From Aromatoleum evansii (GTDB lineage: Bacteria; Pseudomonadota; Gammaproteobacteria; Burkholderiales; Rhodocyclaceae), in contig NZ_WTVK01000016.1 in the NCBI RefSeq assembly GCF_012910805.1, positions 1 to 64,000 of the forward strand: a stretch of 64,000 nucleotides of DNA. Direction: 5' to 3'. Of this stretch, positions 7,290 to 18,311 are shown one piece after another (position 1 is the stretch's first letter; each line of letters opens with the position of its first letter). The notes below the pieces were generated by a model, which saw only the letters and a list, made by a program, of their open reading frames with translations, made no database searches and had not been told where the DNA came from. Both the position numbers and the translations under genes were made by a program.

Positions 7290-8597
7290 ATGACGCCCGA
7301 GCTCGCCGATTTCCTCGCCCCCGGCGTTGCCGCGGACGACGTGCCCGAACTCGCGCCGCTCGCCGCGGCGCGACCGCTGATCGACGCGTTCATCACCCTG
7401 TTCCGCGGCTCCGAGGCGGAGGTCATGCTGCGCCTGCTGGTGCTGCGCGAGATCGGCCAGGAAGCGGAATCGCCGCGCTGGTCGCCCGACGCCCTGCGCT
7501 CACGCTTCACCTACCTCGACCCGGTAAAGCTCGAAACCGTCCTGAAGCGCCTGCGCGACAACCAGCTTCTCGCCTACGCCGACGACGGCAATTACCACCT
7601 CTCGGACCTCGGCCGCAACGCCGTGGCGGCCATCGCCATGCTGCTGCGCTTCTCGGCCGAAGAGGACGCGGAGTTGGGCTTCCTCACCGCCCAGCTCGCC
7701 GGCCTGCAGGCCGTGGGCAGCATTACGCCCGAAGCGCTCGGCCACCTGCTGTCCAAGCTCAACGATCTCACCTGGCACTTCGAGGAGGCGATCGCCTCCG
7801 GTTCGGAATTCCAGATCCTCGGTGCGCGCCGCCGACTTTCCGCCAACGAGCGCTGGCTCGCGCGCGGCACGGAGATCCTCAAAGGCCTGCTGGCCGACCC
7901 CGAAGTCGATTTCGAGATCGCACGCATCGCACAGCGCATCGGTCTTGCCCAGTCCCGGCTCGCACGCACCGACGCGAGCTTCCAGCGCGCGCTCAACAAG
8001 ATCGAGGCGCAGCGCGTCACGCTTGGCGCATCAGGGATTTCCTCGTCCGACGTGGCTGCATGGCTGCGCGGGCTCGACGCATCAGCCTTCGCGGCTTTCG
8101 CGGAGGGGGCGCTCCTCGTCGTACCCGAGCTGCCCCTGCTCGCAGGCGGCCACGAGCTGATCGACCGCGCCGAAGGCGTGCTCTCCGACGAGATCCGTGC
8201 CCGCGAAACCGACACCGCACTGCCGCCCCCTGACGCCGCCGCGGTGAACACTGCCCCCGAGCAGGACGATCTCGCCCTGCTCGAGCATTTTGCCCGGCGC
8301 CTCGACACCCTGCCCGATTCCGCCCCATTGCACTCCGTGGTGGCCGGCGGCGGCTTTGCGCCCGCCTCCTATCGCCTGTCGCTGCTGGCCCTGCTCGCAG
8401 ACGGCGAGTCCGCGGGGCCTGCCGACGGCCCGATCGGCGAATTCATGCGCCTCCCCGTGGACATCCACTTCGGCGATACGCTCGTTCCGGTCGGCGAGGA
8501 CGAAATCGCCGCCATCTCCGAAGGCAGGGTGATCCCACGCCCGACCGCCTCCGCAGCAGCGGAGCCCGCGAACGCGCGCCCCCTCATGGACGCCTGA
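7290..8597 (+). CDS. mksF: Condensin subunit MksF (kleisin)
   Basis: A 435-residue protein and the first gene of a three-gene SMC-like condensin operon. The N-terminal about 120 residues read as a winged-helix segment (KLETVLKRLRDNQLLAYADDGNYHLSDLG is split across this part), followed by long helical stretches and an Ala/Pro-rich C-terminal region, as in MukF/MksF kleisins that bridge the two SMC heads. Its TGA shares a base with the ATG of mksE. Identification depends mainly on the unmistakable SMC-type ATPase two genes downstream and on size and order; sequence identity of kleisins is low, so this call is less secure than mksB. It starts 21 bases after prfB, without a clear ribosome site. 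Confidence 0.75.
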   Translation: MTPELADFLAPGVAADDVPELAPLAAARPLIDAFITLFRGSEAEVMLRLLVLREIGQEAESPRWSPDALRSRFTYLDPVKLETVLKRLRDNQLLAYADDGNYHLSDLGRNAVAAIAMLLRFSAEEDAELGFLTAQLAGLQAVGSITPEALGHLLSKLNDLTWHFEEAIASGSEFQILGARRRLSANERWLARGTEILKGLLADPEVDFEIARIAQRIGLAQSRLARTDASFQRALNKIEAQRVTLGASGISSSDVAAWLRGLDASAFAAFAEGALLVVPELPLLAGGHELIDRAEGVLSDEIRARETDTALPPPDAAAVNTAPEQDDLALLEHFARRLDTLPDSAPLHSVVAGGGFAPASYRLSLLALLADGESAGPADGPIGEFMRLPVDIHFGDTLVPVGEDEIAAISEGRVIPRPTASAAAEPANARPLMDA

Positions 8598-9313
8598 TGG
8601 AACACGAACTCAAGACCCTCACCGCGCGCCTGCTCGCGCATCGCTGGCTGCCGCGCAACGACCGGCTGGTGCGCCGCGCGCTGGTCGACGAGACCTTCCG
8701 CGTCGAACTCGACCACCGCCTCGCGGCCGTCGGCCTGCAGCTCCAGGACAACCCTTACGCCGGGCACGTCGCCGCCGTGCTGACCCCGGAGATGTTCGAA
8801 CCGGTGTTCGGCGCCCGGCGCGAGTACGCGGCAAGCAACGTGGGCCTCACGCGCGACGAGATCGCACTGCTCGTCGTCATCTGGTCGCTCATCATCCTGC
8901 CCAAGCGCGAGCGCCAGGTGACCCGGCGGGAGCTCGCCGACGATGGCCAGGGCGACATGTTCGGTGCCGACAAGCCGGTCGTCCACGGCGAAACGGTTTC
9001 CAGCGGACTCTCGGAAGCCTCCCTCATCACCGACTTCGGCCAGTTGCTCGGCGGCAAGACCAAGGTCAAGAACTTCATGCTCGGCAAACTCGCCCGCCTG
9101 GGCTTCATCGAGCGGCGCAACGGCGTCCTGTACGAAGGCCCCCTGCTCGACGTCGCGCTCGACTATCGCGTGCTTGCCGACCGCATCATCCACGGCACGC
9201 TCGCCGATGTGCTCAAGAACGCAGGACATCCGGTCCCCGAAGCCAACGCCTTCGAAGCGGCCGAAGTCCTGCCCGACATCGACGAGGACGACGAAGAAGA
9301 GGAAAACGCCTGA
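8597..9313 (+). CDS. mksE: Condensin subunit MksE
   Basis: A 238-residue protein of the MukE/MksE (KITE) type that binds the kleisin and modulates the SMC ATPase. It is mostly helical with winged-helix-like segments (VKNFMLGKLARLGFIERRNG, LYEGPLLDVALDYRVLADRI) and ends in a strongly acidic tail of Asp/Glu. One-base TGATG overlaps with both neighbours (mksF before, mksB after) indicate stoichiometric, coupled translation. Family placement comes from order, size and domain pattern. Confidence 0.75.
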   Translation: MEHELKTLTARLLAHRWLPRNDRLVRRALVDETFRVELDHRLAAVGLQLQDNPYAGHVAAVLTPEMFEPVFGARREYAASNVGLTRDEIALLVVIWSLIILPKRERQVTRRELADDGQGDMFGADKPVVHGETVSSGLSEASLITDFGQLLGGKTKVKNFMLGKLARLGFIERRNGVLYEGPLLDVALDYRVLADRIIHGTLADVLKNAGHPVPEANAFEAAEVLPDIDEDDEEEENA

Positions 9314-12105
9314 TGTTCCACATCAAGCAACTGGAACTTGTCCACTGGGACTACTGGCGCCGATTCACGCTGCCGCTCGACGCACAGATCATCACCATTG
9401 TCGGCCCCAACGGCTCGGGCAAGACCACCCTGCTTGACGCCCTGCGCACCCTGTTCGCGCTGCGCTGTTCCGGCAAGCGCGACTTCCGCCGCTACGTGCG
9501 CCGTGCCGAACGCAGCTTCGCCTGGATCCGCGCCGTTGTCGCCAACAAGCCGGGCGCGACCGGCCGCCGGCCGTTCTTCCCCTGCCTGCACGACGAAGTC
9601 ACCCTCGCCTGCCGCATCCGTCGCGCCGGCGGCGAATGGACACGCGATTACGCCATCATCGATGGCGACCAGCCGATCGAGGTCCTGGAGCAGACCGAAG
9701 ACTGGGTCGGACTGCGCGACTACCAGAATCGCCTCGCCTGGGGCGGGCTCACGCCTGCAATCGCCAAAGTCCTCGCCCTCGAGCAGGGCGACACCGACAA
9801 GCTGTGCGAGTACTCCCCGCGCGCGCTGCTCGAACTCGTGTTCGACGTCTTCGGCGACAAGGAAGTGCTCGACAACTACCAGGCCGCACGCGAGGAACAG
9901 AAGAGCGCCGAGCGCGAGCTCGCCGACCTCGGCCTGGACCTCGACCGTCTGCGCGCCCAGGCCGAGGGGCGGCGCCTCGAGGCAGACAACTACCTGCAGT
10001 GGAAGCAGCTCGCGGACGAGACACACGCGCTCGAAGCGGAGATCGTCCCGCGCCTGGAAGCGGCCGAGCTTGCGCGCGAGGTCGCCGCGGAACGTAATGA
10101 ACTCGCTCGCCAGCGTGGCGAATACGCGCTCAAGCAAGCCGAGCGCCGCGCCGCGCGCCAGCGCCTGGACGAGGTCCAGGCCGAAAAGACCGAGGCGGAG
10201 GGCCGCCGCAGCAGCCTTCGCGCCGAGCATGACGCGGCGGCAGCGGCACACCTGCTGGCGCACGACAAGGTGCGCGACTTCGAGAAGCTCGTCACCGAGC
10301 GCGACAACCTGCGCGCCCAGCTCGCCGCGGAGCACGGCGCGGACGCCGTTGCGCTCGAGGCGCAGCACGAGGCAGCCGAAGCCGCGCTGCGCGAGCTGAA
10401 AGCACGGGAACGCACCCTCGTCGCGGAGTTCGAGGACAAGACCACTTCACTGCGTAACGCCAGGAGCCGCTCGGGGCCGCCGTCCGATCCCGAGGTTGCC
10501 CGTTTCCGCACGCTGCTCGACGCCGAAGGGATCCGCCACAGCGGGCTGGCCGAGATCGTCGAAGTCACCGACGCCGCATGGCAGGCCGCGCTCGAAGCCG
10601 TGTTGCGTCCCTACCGCCACGTGATCCTGCTCGAGCGCGAGTCCGACCGCCATGCCGCCTGGGCGCTCGGCGAACGCGAGCGCTTCCGCCATTTCGTCGT
10701 CCCGGAGCGCGAGGAGGCACCGCCAGCGGTTTCCCGCAGCCTCGCCGAAGTCGTGCGCTTCTCGGCCCCTGTCCCGCGCTGGCTTGCGGATCTGCTCAAC
10801 CGCATTCGACGCGTCGACAGCGTCGAAGCCGCCCGCGACCTGCCGCGCGAAATCGAATGGATCACCCGCGACGGCTACCACCGCGAACGCCGCGGCGCCC
10901 GCCACCTGGGCCGCCCCGCCGAGTTCCATTTCGGCGAACTCGCCCGCCAGGCGCGCATCGCACAACTCGCGGACGACATCGCCGGACTCGATCGCCAACT
11001 CCAGCACCTGCGCCCCCGGGTTGCCAGCGCCGCCGACGAACTCACCACCCTGCGCCAGCGCCTGCTCGGCCTGCAATCCGCACAACTGCTCGCCGCCAAG
11101 GCCGAAAGCTACGCCGAGGCCGAAGCCGCGCTCCCGTCCGCCCGCGCGGCGTTAACGGCCGCCATTGCGCGATGCGCCGACACGCAGGGGGCGCTGGACG
11201 AACTCGCCGGTCGCATCAACGGCGTCGTGATCGAAATCGACCGCCGCAACCGCGAACTGCGCGCCATCGACGGCCGCATCACCGAACTCGAAACCGGTGC
11301 TGCACCGCGCCGCCACACCCAGGCGCAGCGCATCCAGCGCCTGCGATCCGTGCGACGCGGCATGCCGGCACACTGGCGCGACCCCGCCGAGATCGCGCTG
11401 CTGGCCGAGCGCTACGAAAACGCCGCCGCCGCGAGGCGCGAGCGGGATCGCCTGCGTGCGCGCCTCGACGAGGGGGACTGGGTCAAGGACCCGACCGTCA
11501 TCACCCTGTCGGATCGGCTCAAGGCGGACGTCGCCCAGCGCGAACGCGACTACCTCGAACGCCAGGGCTACTGCGCGACTGCGCGCCGGCTCACCGAAGA
11601 GGCACGCTCCGCGTACATCGCCAAGCTGCGTGCCACCGTGCGCCAGTACGGCAAGAACCTCAAGGCGCTCGGCGAACTTGCTGGCGTCGGGGTGGACTGC
11701 CCCACGCCAGCCTTGGGCGACGACGACCTCTCGCTCGGGCAGGCCGGGCTTGAAGTTCGCTTTGACTTCGACCGCAAGGGCGCGGTCGGCCTCAACGACG
11801 GCGAAGCCTCGGGCGGCCAGCAGGTCATGAAGTCCCTGATCCTGTTGATCGCGCTGCTGATGGACGACGCCCGCCCCGGCGGCTTCGTCTTCATCGACGA
11901 GCCTTTCGCCCACCTCGACGTCGCCAACATCGACCGCGTCGGCACCTTCCTCCGCGCCACGCGCGCCCAGTACCTGATCACCACGCCGGTCACCCACAAC
12001 GCCAACGTCTTCGCGCCGGCCCAGCTGACGCTGGTCACGCGCAAGAAGAAACCTGGCGAGGACTGGGCGCCGACCATCGGTGTGCTGACACGCGCGCTCG
12101 CGTAA
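9313..12105 (+). CDS. mksB: Condensin ATPase MksB (SMC-like)
   Basis: A 930-residue SMC-type ATPase. Walker A is GPNGSGKT at residues 31-38, the ABC signature is the segment EASGGQQVMKSL near residue 830, and Walker B is FVFIDEPFAHLD near residue 860. Two long coiled coils rich in Arg, Glu and Ala (about 190-400 and 540-780) flank a central hinge-like region (about 400-540). Mks complexes compact or organise DNA; some also carry a fourth nuclease/topoprim subunit (MksG/JetD) and act against plasmids. No such gene follows here: the next gene is a LysE transporter. This favours the chromosome-organising form. Confidence 0.9.
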   Translation: MFHIKQLELVHWDYWRRFTLPLDAQIITIVGPNGSGKTTLLDALRTLFALRCSGKRDFRRYVRRAERSFAWIRAVVANKPGATGRRPFFPCLHDEVTLACRIRRAGGEWTRDYAIIDGDQPIEVLEQTEDWVGLRDYQNRLAWGGLTPAIAKVLALEQGDTDKLCEYSPRALLELVFDVFGDKEVLDNYQAAREEQKSAERELADLGLDLDRLRAQAEGRRLEADNYLQWKQLADETHALEAEIVPRLEAAELAREVAAERNELARQRGEYALKQAERRAARQRLDEVQAEKTEAEGRRSSLRAEHDAAAAAHLLAHDKVRDFEKLVTERDNLRAQLAAEHGADAVALEAQHEAAEAALRELKARERTLVAEFEDKTTSLRNARSRSGPPSDPEVARFRTLLDAEGIRHSGLAEIVEVTDAAWQAALEAVLRPYRHVILLERESDRHAAWALGERERFRHFVVPEREEAPPAVSRSLAEVVRFSAPVPRWLADLLNRIRRVDSVEAARDLPREIEWITRDGYHRERRGARHLGRPAEFHFGELARQARIAQLADDIAGLDRQLQHLRPRVASAADELTTLRQRLLGLQSAQLLAAKAESYAEAEAALPSARAALTAAIARCADTQGALDELAGRINGVVIEIDRRNRELRAIDGRITELETGAAPRRHTQAQRIQRLRSVRRGMPAHWRDPAEIALLAERYENAAAARRERDRLRARLDEGDWVKDPTVITLSDRLKADVAQRERDYLERQGYCATARRLTEEARSAYIAKLRATVRQYGKNLKALGELAGVGVDCPTPALGDDDLSLGQAGLEVRFDFDRKGAVGLNDGEASGGQQVMKSLILLIALLMDDARPGGFVFIDEPFAHLDVANIDRVGTFLRATRAQYLITTPVTHNANVFAPAQLTLVTRKKKPGEDWAPTIGVLTRALA

Positions 12106-12135
12106 ATTCTGGGATATTCTTGACAGCTGAGGCCG

Positions 12136-12175
12136 GGTCGCCCGCTGCGTCGATGACCGTCGGCAGCAGGCGACC
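12136..12175. repeat. Imperfect inverted repeat after mksB
   Basis: Arms GGTCGCCCGCTGC (12136-12148) and GCAGCAGGCGACC (12163-12175) pair at 12 of 13 positions around a 14-base loop, about 30 bases after the mksB stop. No U-run follows on the plus strand. It may end the mks transcript (a Rho-type or 3'-protective hairpin), or be an operator for the transporter gene downstream. Confidence 0.45.
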
Positions 12176-12244
12176 GTCAGGAAAAATCTTGGTGCACCGC
12201 AAGACTTGCCGCCTCTACGACCTTGATACCCTCGCGCACCGATC

Positions 12245-12877
12245 ATGTTCGAACATTTCCACTGGCTGCCCTTCCTCTTCGCCATCACCGCTCTGACCAT
12301 GTCACCCGGGCTCGATTCACTGCTGGTCATGCGTAATGCGGCCCGCGGCGGAATGCGCGACGGACTGCTCACCAGCTTCGGCATCTGCCTCGGACTGTTC
12401 GCCCACGCCACCGTCTCCGCCCTCGGACTGTCCGTCATTCTGCTCGGCTCGGCGACGCTGTTTGCGGCAATGAAGATCGCCGGCGCGGCCTACCTTGTCT
12501 GGTTGGGAATCCAGAGCCTGCGCTCCGCGTGGCACGCGCAGGGCATGCGGATCACGGTGCAAGGTGCGAGGGTCGTTCCGGCGACAACCTCCCTGCGCGA
12601 GGGGCTTTTGTCGAATGTGCTGAACCCGAAACCGATCATCTTTTACATGGCCTTCCTGCCGCAGTTCATCGATCCCGCCCACTCGGCGCTCATCCAGTCG
12701 CTCGCGATGGCCGCGATCCACTTCACGATCGCAATGCTCTGGCAGGGACTGCTGGCCCTGACGGTAAACCGTGCCCGCAGCCTCCTCGAGCGCCCTCGCG
12801 TAAGCCGGATCATGGATGGCGTCACCGGGATGCTCCTCCTGGGATTCGGGGCCAAACTCGCGGCGACGCAGAACTGA
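12245..12877 (+). CDS. LysE/RhtB-family amino-acid exporter
   Basis: A 210-residue inner-membrane protein with six hydrophobic segments. The N-terminus FLFAITALTMSPGLDSLLVM is the conserved LysE-family motif (normally PGP, here PGL), followed by GLLTSFGICLGLFAHATVSALG and the NPKPIIFYMAFLPQFID signature. Members export lysine, homoserine, threonine or related compounds by proton exchange. Substrate not deducible. It stands alone; the next gene converges on it. Confidence 0.88.
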   Translation: MFEHFHWLPFLFAITALTMSPGLDSLLVMRNAARGGMRDGLLTSFGICLGLFAHATVSALGLSVILLGSATLFAAMKIAGAAYLVWLGIQSLRSAWHAQGMRITVQGARVVPATTSLREGLLSNVLNPKPIIFYMAFLPQFIDPAHSALIQSLAMAAIHFTIAMLWQGLLALTVNRARSLLERPRVSRIMDGVTGMLLLGFGAKLAATQN

Positions 12878-13101
12878 AACAACGCCAGCCGCCTTGCGCG
12901 GTGCCCGCGGCGATCTAAGCGGCGTCCTCACAGCAGGTGGCCCGCCAACTGGCGCGCCTGGTGAAGTCGCTCACGGGACAAGACTTTGCCGTCCAGCGCG
13001 GCGCGGGACACGGAGTCGTCCCCTCGCGCCGTGATACCACGCTTTACATTCACTAGGTGCGTAACTGACGAAGCACCCTCACCGCCCGACCCGGTCACCT
13101 T

Positions 13102-14202
13102 TTACTGGCTGCGCCCGACCGACGCCGCGTACACGGATCGCAGCCGGGCGGACAACCAGTACTGCACCGCATCGCCGCAGCTCCCGACCGAGCGCGCGAA
13201 GAACGCATTCCAGAAACTCGCCAGCCGGCGCTCGACCAGCACGTGGATCGCATACGCCACAAGCAACACCGCCATTGCGATCAGTGAATACGCGATCGCA
13301 CGGTTCCCGTCGTTCGCGAAGCGCGATAGCAGCATGTAGCCGAAATGCGCGTGAATCAGGTATATCGGGTAGGTGAGGCCACCTGCGAGCCTCGACGCGG
13401 GAAGCCTGAGCGCGAGCCCCTTCCTCGAGGTCAGGAACACGAAGAAGAGAAACTGGCCGAGCACGACCGCAGCGATCGTCAGCGCCGAGAATTCGACGCC
13501 TTTGTTAGCGGTCAACCCTGCTGCCTTGCCAGCCGAAAAGGAGACACACAGCACCAGACTGACCAGCAAGGCTGCGAGCGAAAATCGGCCCTTCTCCTCC
13601 ATCCGCAGTGCGAACAAAGCCCCGGCGGCAAAATAGGCGTAATAGGCCGACGCATACGGCAAGCTCTCCATGCCAATGGCACGCATGAGCAGGATATAGA
13701 AGGGCCACAGCACCAGAGCATGGTGGAGCTTCGACTGAACGCCCGCGGCCAGCATCAGGAACACGGCAAAATAGAAGCCCCATTCGTACTGCAAGGTCCA
13801 ATACACGCCGTCGACGAAAGGCTGCCCGAACAGCTTCGGAAGCATGGTCAGATTTACCAGGACTTGCGGCCACGTCACCGACATCTTCTCGCCGCCCCAG
13901 TGCGCCGCGAAAGCGGTCGTGAAGAGCACAGCAACCCAGAAGGCCGGGAACAGGCGTACCGCCCGGACGCTCAGGAATTGCCCGGCTGTCTTGTTCTTCG
14001 CCGAAAAGAAGATCACGAAACCGCTGATCATGAAGAAGAACTCGACACCGAGAAATCCATACTTCGCGAAGGCGACCAGTTCGGGTATGTGGCTGATCGA
14101 CGTGACCTTGCCGTTACTGATTCCGTTGAAGAAGTAGTGGTAGGCAACGACGGCCAGTCCACCGCCGAAGCGCCCATAGTCGAGCAGTTCCAGTCTTTTC
14201 AT
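13102..14202 (-). CDS. Acyltransferase 3 family membrane protein (OafA-like)
   Basis: A 366-residue protein with about ten transmembrane helices. The N-terminal LLDYGRFGGGLAVVAYHYFF holds the catalytic-type H22, and the RxxR-like FLSVRAVRLFPAFW follows helix 2-3, as in the acyltransferase-3 family. These enzymes transfer acyl groups (often acetyl) to sugars of O-antigen, exopolysaccharide or peptidoglycan. It is about 15 kb from the Eps locus and stands alone, so a link to that polysaccharide is only possible. Similar proteins are often mobile and scattered in beta-proteobacterial genomes. Confidence 0.87.
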   Translation of the reverse strand: MKRLELLDYGRFGGGLAVVAYHYFFNGISNGKVTSISHIPELVAFAKYGFLGVEFFFMISGFVIFFSAKNKTAGQFLSVRAVRLFPAFWVAVLFTTAFAAHWGGEKMSVTWPQVLVNLTMLPKLFGQPFVDGVYWTLQYEWGFYFAVFLMLAAGVQSKLHHALVLWPFYILLMRAIGMESLPYASAYYAYFAAGALFALRMEEKGRFSLAALLVSLVLCVSFSAGKAAGLTANKGVEFSALTIAAVVLGQFLFFVFLTSRKGLALRLPASRLAGGLTYPIYLIHAHFGYMLLSRFANDGNRAIAYSLIAMAVLLVAYAIHVLVERRLASFWNAFFARSVGSCGDAVQYWLSARLRSVYAASVGRSQ

Positions 14203-14460
14203 CCCTTGGCTCCAGCCTGCGGGCGCGAACTCGCGATCGGGACCACGCCGGATTCAACCGCTTCACGCCCTTCCTCGTTCCGAACCTAACAGAAAAGGAA
14301 AGGAGCCCCGGCCGTCGGGCGTTGCAAGGTTTTGCAGCCGTTCGTCGGAATCTGGTCAGGGATGTCAGTGATCGCGCGCAATGCCCGATCGGCAATTTCG
14401 TCGCGATGAATCAACCACTCACAATTCGGTTCGCATCAGGCGGCATGGAACGTGGATCTG
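14203..14460. other. Intergenic stretch without a gene
   Basis: Lies between the acyltransferase start (minus) and the guaA terminator. It should hold the acyltransferase promoter, reading leftward. I see no reading frame with a credible start and no clear RNA structure. Confidence 0.5.
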
Positions 14461-14465
14461 AAAAG

Positions 14466-14495
14466 AAAAACCCCCTGCACTTGCAGAGGGTTTTT
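14466..14495 (-). terminator. Terminator downstream of guaA
   Basis: An interrupted hairpin: AAAAACCC...CTGC (left) pairs with GCAG...GGGTTTTT (right) around the loop ACTT, with one mismatched position. Both strands carry a run of T after the stem, so it can act in either direction. It lies about 50 bases past the guaA stop. Confidence 0.85.
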
Positions 14496-14544
14496 CGCGG
14501 ACCACCGTTGAGAGTTGTTGGCGCTTTGCAAACGCCGGGGCTCT

Positions 14545-16110
14545 TCACTCCCACTCGATCGTTGCCGGCGGCTTCCCCGAGATGTCGTAGACCACGCGGT
14601 TGATGCCCCGCACTTCGTTGATGATGCGGTTCGACACCTTGCCGAGCAGGCTGTGCGGCAGCTCCGCCCAGTGCGCCGTCATGAAATCCTGCGTCTCCAC
14701 GGCGCGCAGCGCAACCACGTACTCGTAGGTCCGGCCATCGCCCATCACGCCGACGCTCTTCACCGGCAGGAAGACCGCGAACGCCTGGCTGGTCTTGTCG
14801 TACCAGTCCGCCGCACGCAGCTCGTCGATGAAGATCGCATCGGCGCGGCGCAGCAGGTCGGCGAACTCCTTTTTCACCTCGCCCAGGATGCGCACGCCGA
14901 GCCCCGGGCCGGGGAAAGGATGGCGATATACCATGTCGTGCGGCAACCCCAAGGCGATTCCGAGTTCGCGCACCTCGTCCTTGAACAGTTCGCGCAGCGG
15001 CTCGAGCAGCTTCAGCTTGAGCGTCTCGGGCAGCCCACCGACGTTGTGGTGGCTCTTGATGGTGTGCGCCTTGCCCGTCTTGGAGCCGGCAGATTCGATC
15101 ACGTCGGGATAGATCGTGCCCTGTGCCAGCCATTTCGCGTTGGGCAGCTTCTTCGCCTCGGCCTGGAAGACCTCGACGAACTCGCGACCGATGATCTTGC
15201 GCTTGGCTTCCGGATCGGACACGCCCTTGAGATGCCCCATGAACTGCTCGGTCGCATCGACGTGGATGACTTTCACGCCGAGGCTGCGGGCGAAAGTCTG
15301 CATGACCTGCTCTGCTTCGTTCAGGCGCAGCAGGCCGTTGTCCACGAACACGCAGGTAAGCTGATCTCCGATCGCGCGATGCAGCAGCGCGGCGACGACG
15401 GACGAATCGACGCCGCCCGACAGGCCGAGGATGACCTCCTCGTTGCCCACCTGGGCGCGCACCCTTTCGATCGCCTCGTTGACGTAGTCCGGCATGTTCC
15501 AGTCGTGACCGCAGCCGCAGATCTCGTGCACGAAGCGGGCGATCATCTCCTTGCCCTTGATCGTGTGCGTGACCTCGGGGTGGAACTGCACCGCGTAGAA
15601 CTTGCGCGTTTCGTCGGCCATCGCTGCGACCGGGCAGGACTCGGTGCTGGCGATCACCTTGAAGCCCGGCGGCAGTTCGGTGACCTTGTCCCCATGGCTC
15701 ATCCACACGTCCAGGAGCCCGTGCCCTTCGTCGTTGGTACTGTCCTGAATGCCGCGGAACAGCTCGGAATGGCCGCGTGCTCGGATCTCGGCGTAGCCGA
15801 ATTCGCGCTTACCGGAGCTCTCGACCTTGCCGCCGAGCTGCTGCGCCATGGTCTGCATGCCGTAACAGATCCCCAGCACGGGCACGCCGAGTTCGAACAC
15901 GGCTTGCGGCGCCTTCCATTCCAGCGCCTCATACACCGAGTTCGGTCCGCCCGAGAGAATGACGCCGGCCGGTGCGAACTCGCGCACGAAATCATCGGAA
16001 ACGTCGAAGGGATGGAGTTCGCAATACACCTGCTGTTCGCGCACGCGACGGGCGATGAGCTGGGTGACCTGGGAACCGAAATCGAGGATGAGGATTTTCT
16101 GGTGAGCCAT
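14545..16110 (-). CDS. guaA: GMP synthase (glutamine-hydrolysing)
   Basis: A 521-residue cytosolic enzyme that converts XMP to GMP with ATP and glutamine. The N-terminal class I amidotransferase carries the nucleophile C82 (VLGICYGMQ) and QFHPEVTHT (catalytic His and Glu); the central ATP-pyrophosphatase has the PP-loop [10 protein letters not shown]; the C-terminal dimerisation domain ends ...PPATIEWE. Full family length. It lies downstream of guaB on the same strand, 69 bases apart with a terminator hairpin between, so part of its expression is read-through. Confidence 0.98.
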   Translation of the reverse strand: MAHQKILILDFGSQVTQLIARRVREQQVYCELHPFDVSDDFVREFAPAGVILSGGPNSVYEALEWKAPQAVFELGVPVLGICYGMQTMAQQLGGKVESSGKREFGYAEIRARGHSELFRGIQDSTNDEGHGLLDVWMSHGDKVTELPPGFKVIASTESCPVAAMADETRKFYAVQFHPEVTHTIKGKEMIARFVHEICGCGHDWNMPDYVNEAIERVRAQVGNEEVILGLSGGVDSSVVAALLHRAIGDQLTCVFVDNGLLRLNEAEQVMQTFARSLGVKVIHVDATEQFMGHLKGVSDPEAKRKIIGREFVEVFQAEAKKLPNAKWLAQGTIYPDVIESAGSKTGKAHTIKSHHNVGGLPETLKLKLLEPLRELFKDEVRELGIALGLPHDMVYRHPFPGPGLGVRILGEVKKEFADLLRRADAIFIDELRAADWYDKTSQAFAVFLPVKSVGVMGDGRTYEYVVALRAVETQDFMTAHWAELPHSLLGKVSNRIINEVRGINRVVYDISGKPPATIEWE

Positions 16111-16130
16111 GGCAACGGTCTCGGGCTACG

Positions 16131-16161
16131 AAAAAAGGAAAGGCGGCCCGGATGGGCCGCC
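16131..16161 (-). terminator. Terminator/attenuator between guaB and guaA
   Basis: A perfect 8-bp GC stem GGCGGCCC / GGGCCGCC (16142-16161) with a 4-base loop, extended by one or two A-T pairs. On the minus strand it is followed by TTTCCTTTTTT. The spacing to guaA is short, so it probably reduces rather than abolishes read-through into guaA. Confidence 0.85.
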
Positions 16162-16179
16162 TTCGGGGTCGGGATCGGA

Positions 16180-17706
<1,527 letters not shown>

Positions 17707-17723
17707 TCAATGGAGCCCTTTCG

Positions 17724-18272
17724 ATGCGTCGTCTTAGCCTGCTCGTACTGAGCCTGACCCTCGCTCTGCCCGCTACCGCACAGGTGTATCAGTGGCGCGA
17801 CGCGCAGGGGCGCATCAACTATTCGGATACGCCACCCCCGACCGGCGCGGCGAAGACGGTCAAGCCGAGCAGCCGCCCCAAAGCGGCTGCGGCCGATGAG
17901 TCCGTGCCGGATGAATCCGGCGAGGGGGTGTCGCAGAATCCGGCGGCGGACGGCGCTGCGGGCGAAGCGGGCAAGCAGGCCAAGGAAAAGGCCGATCCGT
18001 CCAAACCCAAGACCATGGCAGAAAAGGAAGCCGAGTTCCGTCAGCGCAAGGTGGCCGCGGCCGAGGCCGAAGCGAAGGCGGAAAAGGATCGCCAGAGGGC
18101 TGCGGAAGTCGCGCGCTACTGCGACCAGGCGCGCAGCCAGATCGCCGGACTGAAGAACAGCCGCCGCGTCTCGCGCTTCAACAGCGAAGGCCAGCGCGAG
18201 CTGATGGACGATACGGCACGCACGGCCGAGATCGAGCGTTCGCAGCGCTACATCGACGAGAACTGCAAGTAA
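17724..18272 (+). CDS. DUF4124-domain exported protein
   Basis: A 182-residue protein with a Sec signal (MRRLSLLVLSLTLALPATA) followed directly by the DUF4124 core QVYQWRDAQGRINYSDTPPP, which is common in beta- and gammaproteobacterial envelope proteins. The rest is a charged, Lys/Ala/Glu-rich coiled-coil-like stretch (about residues 75-135) and a C-terminal segment with two cysteines. GGAG lies 9 bases before the ATG. Probably periplasmic; the function of the family is not known. Confidence 0.88.
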   Translation: MRRLSLLVLSLTLALPATAQVYQWRDAQGRINYSDTPPPTGAAKTVKPSSRPKAAAADESVPDESGEGVSQNPAADGAAGEAGKQAKEKADPSKPKTMAEKEAEFRQRKVAAAEAEAKAEKDRQRAAEVARYCDQARSQIAGLKNSRRVSRFNSEGQRELMDDTARTAEIERSQRYIDENCK

Positions 18273-18302
18273 GCGCCGCGCCCGGATGCGTCCGGGAGGC
18301 GC
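18273..18302. terminator. Bidirectional hairpin between the convergent DUF4124 gene and rnfH
   Basis: The core stem CCCGGA / TCCGGG (18281-18296, loop TGCG) is extended by GCGCC / GGCGC across a small internal bulge. It lies directly after the DUF4124 stop and 10 bases from the rnfH stop. There is no long U-tract. Confidence 0.6.
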
Positions 18303-18311
18303 CCATGGCCC

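Noticed and set aside
7290-12105. A full Wadjet (JetABCD) plasmid-defence system
   Set aside because: Only the MksF/E/B-like genes are present; no JetD/MksG nuclease follows (a LysE transporter does), so the defence function is not supported.
12106-12244. A tRNA or small RNA gene between mksB and the LysE gene
   Set aside because: No cloverleaf or conserved RNA pattern; only an inverted repeat is visible.
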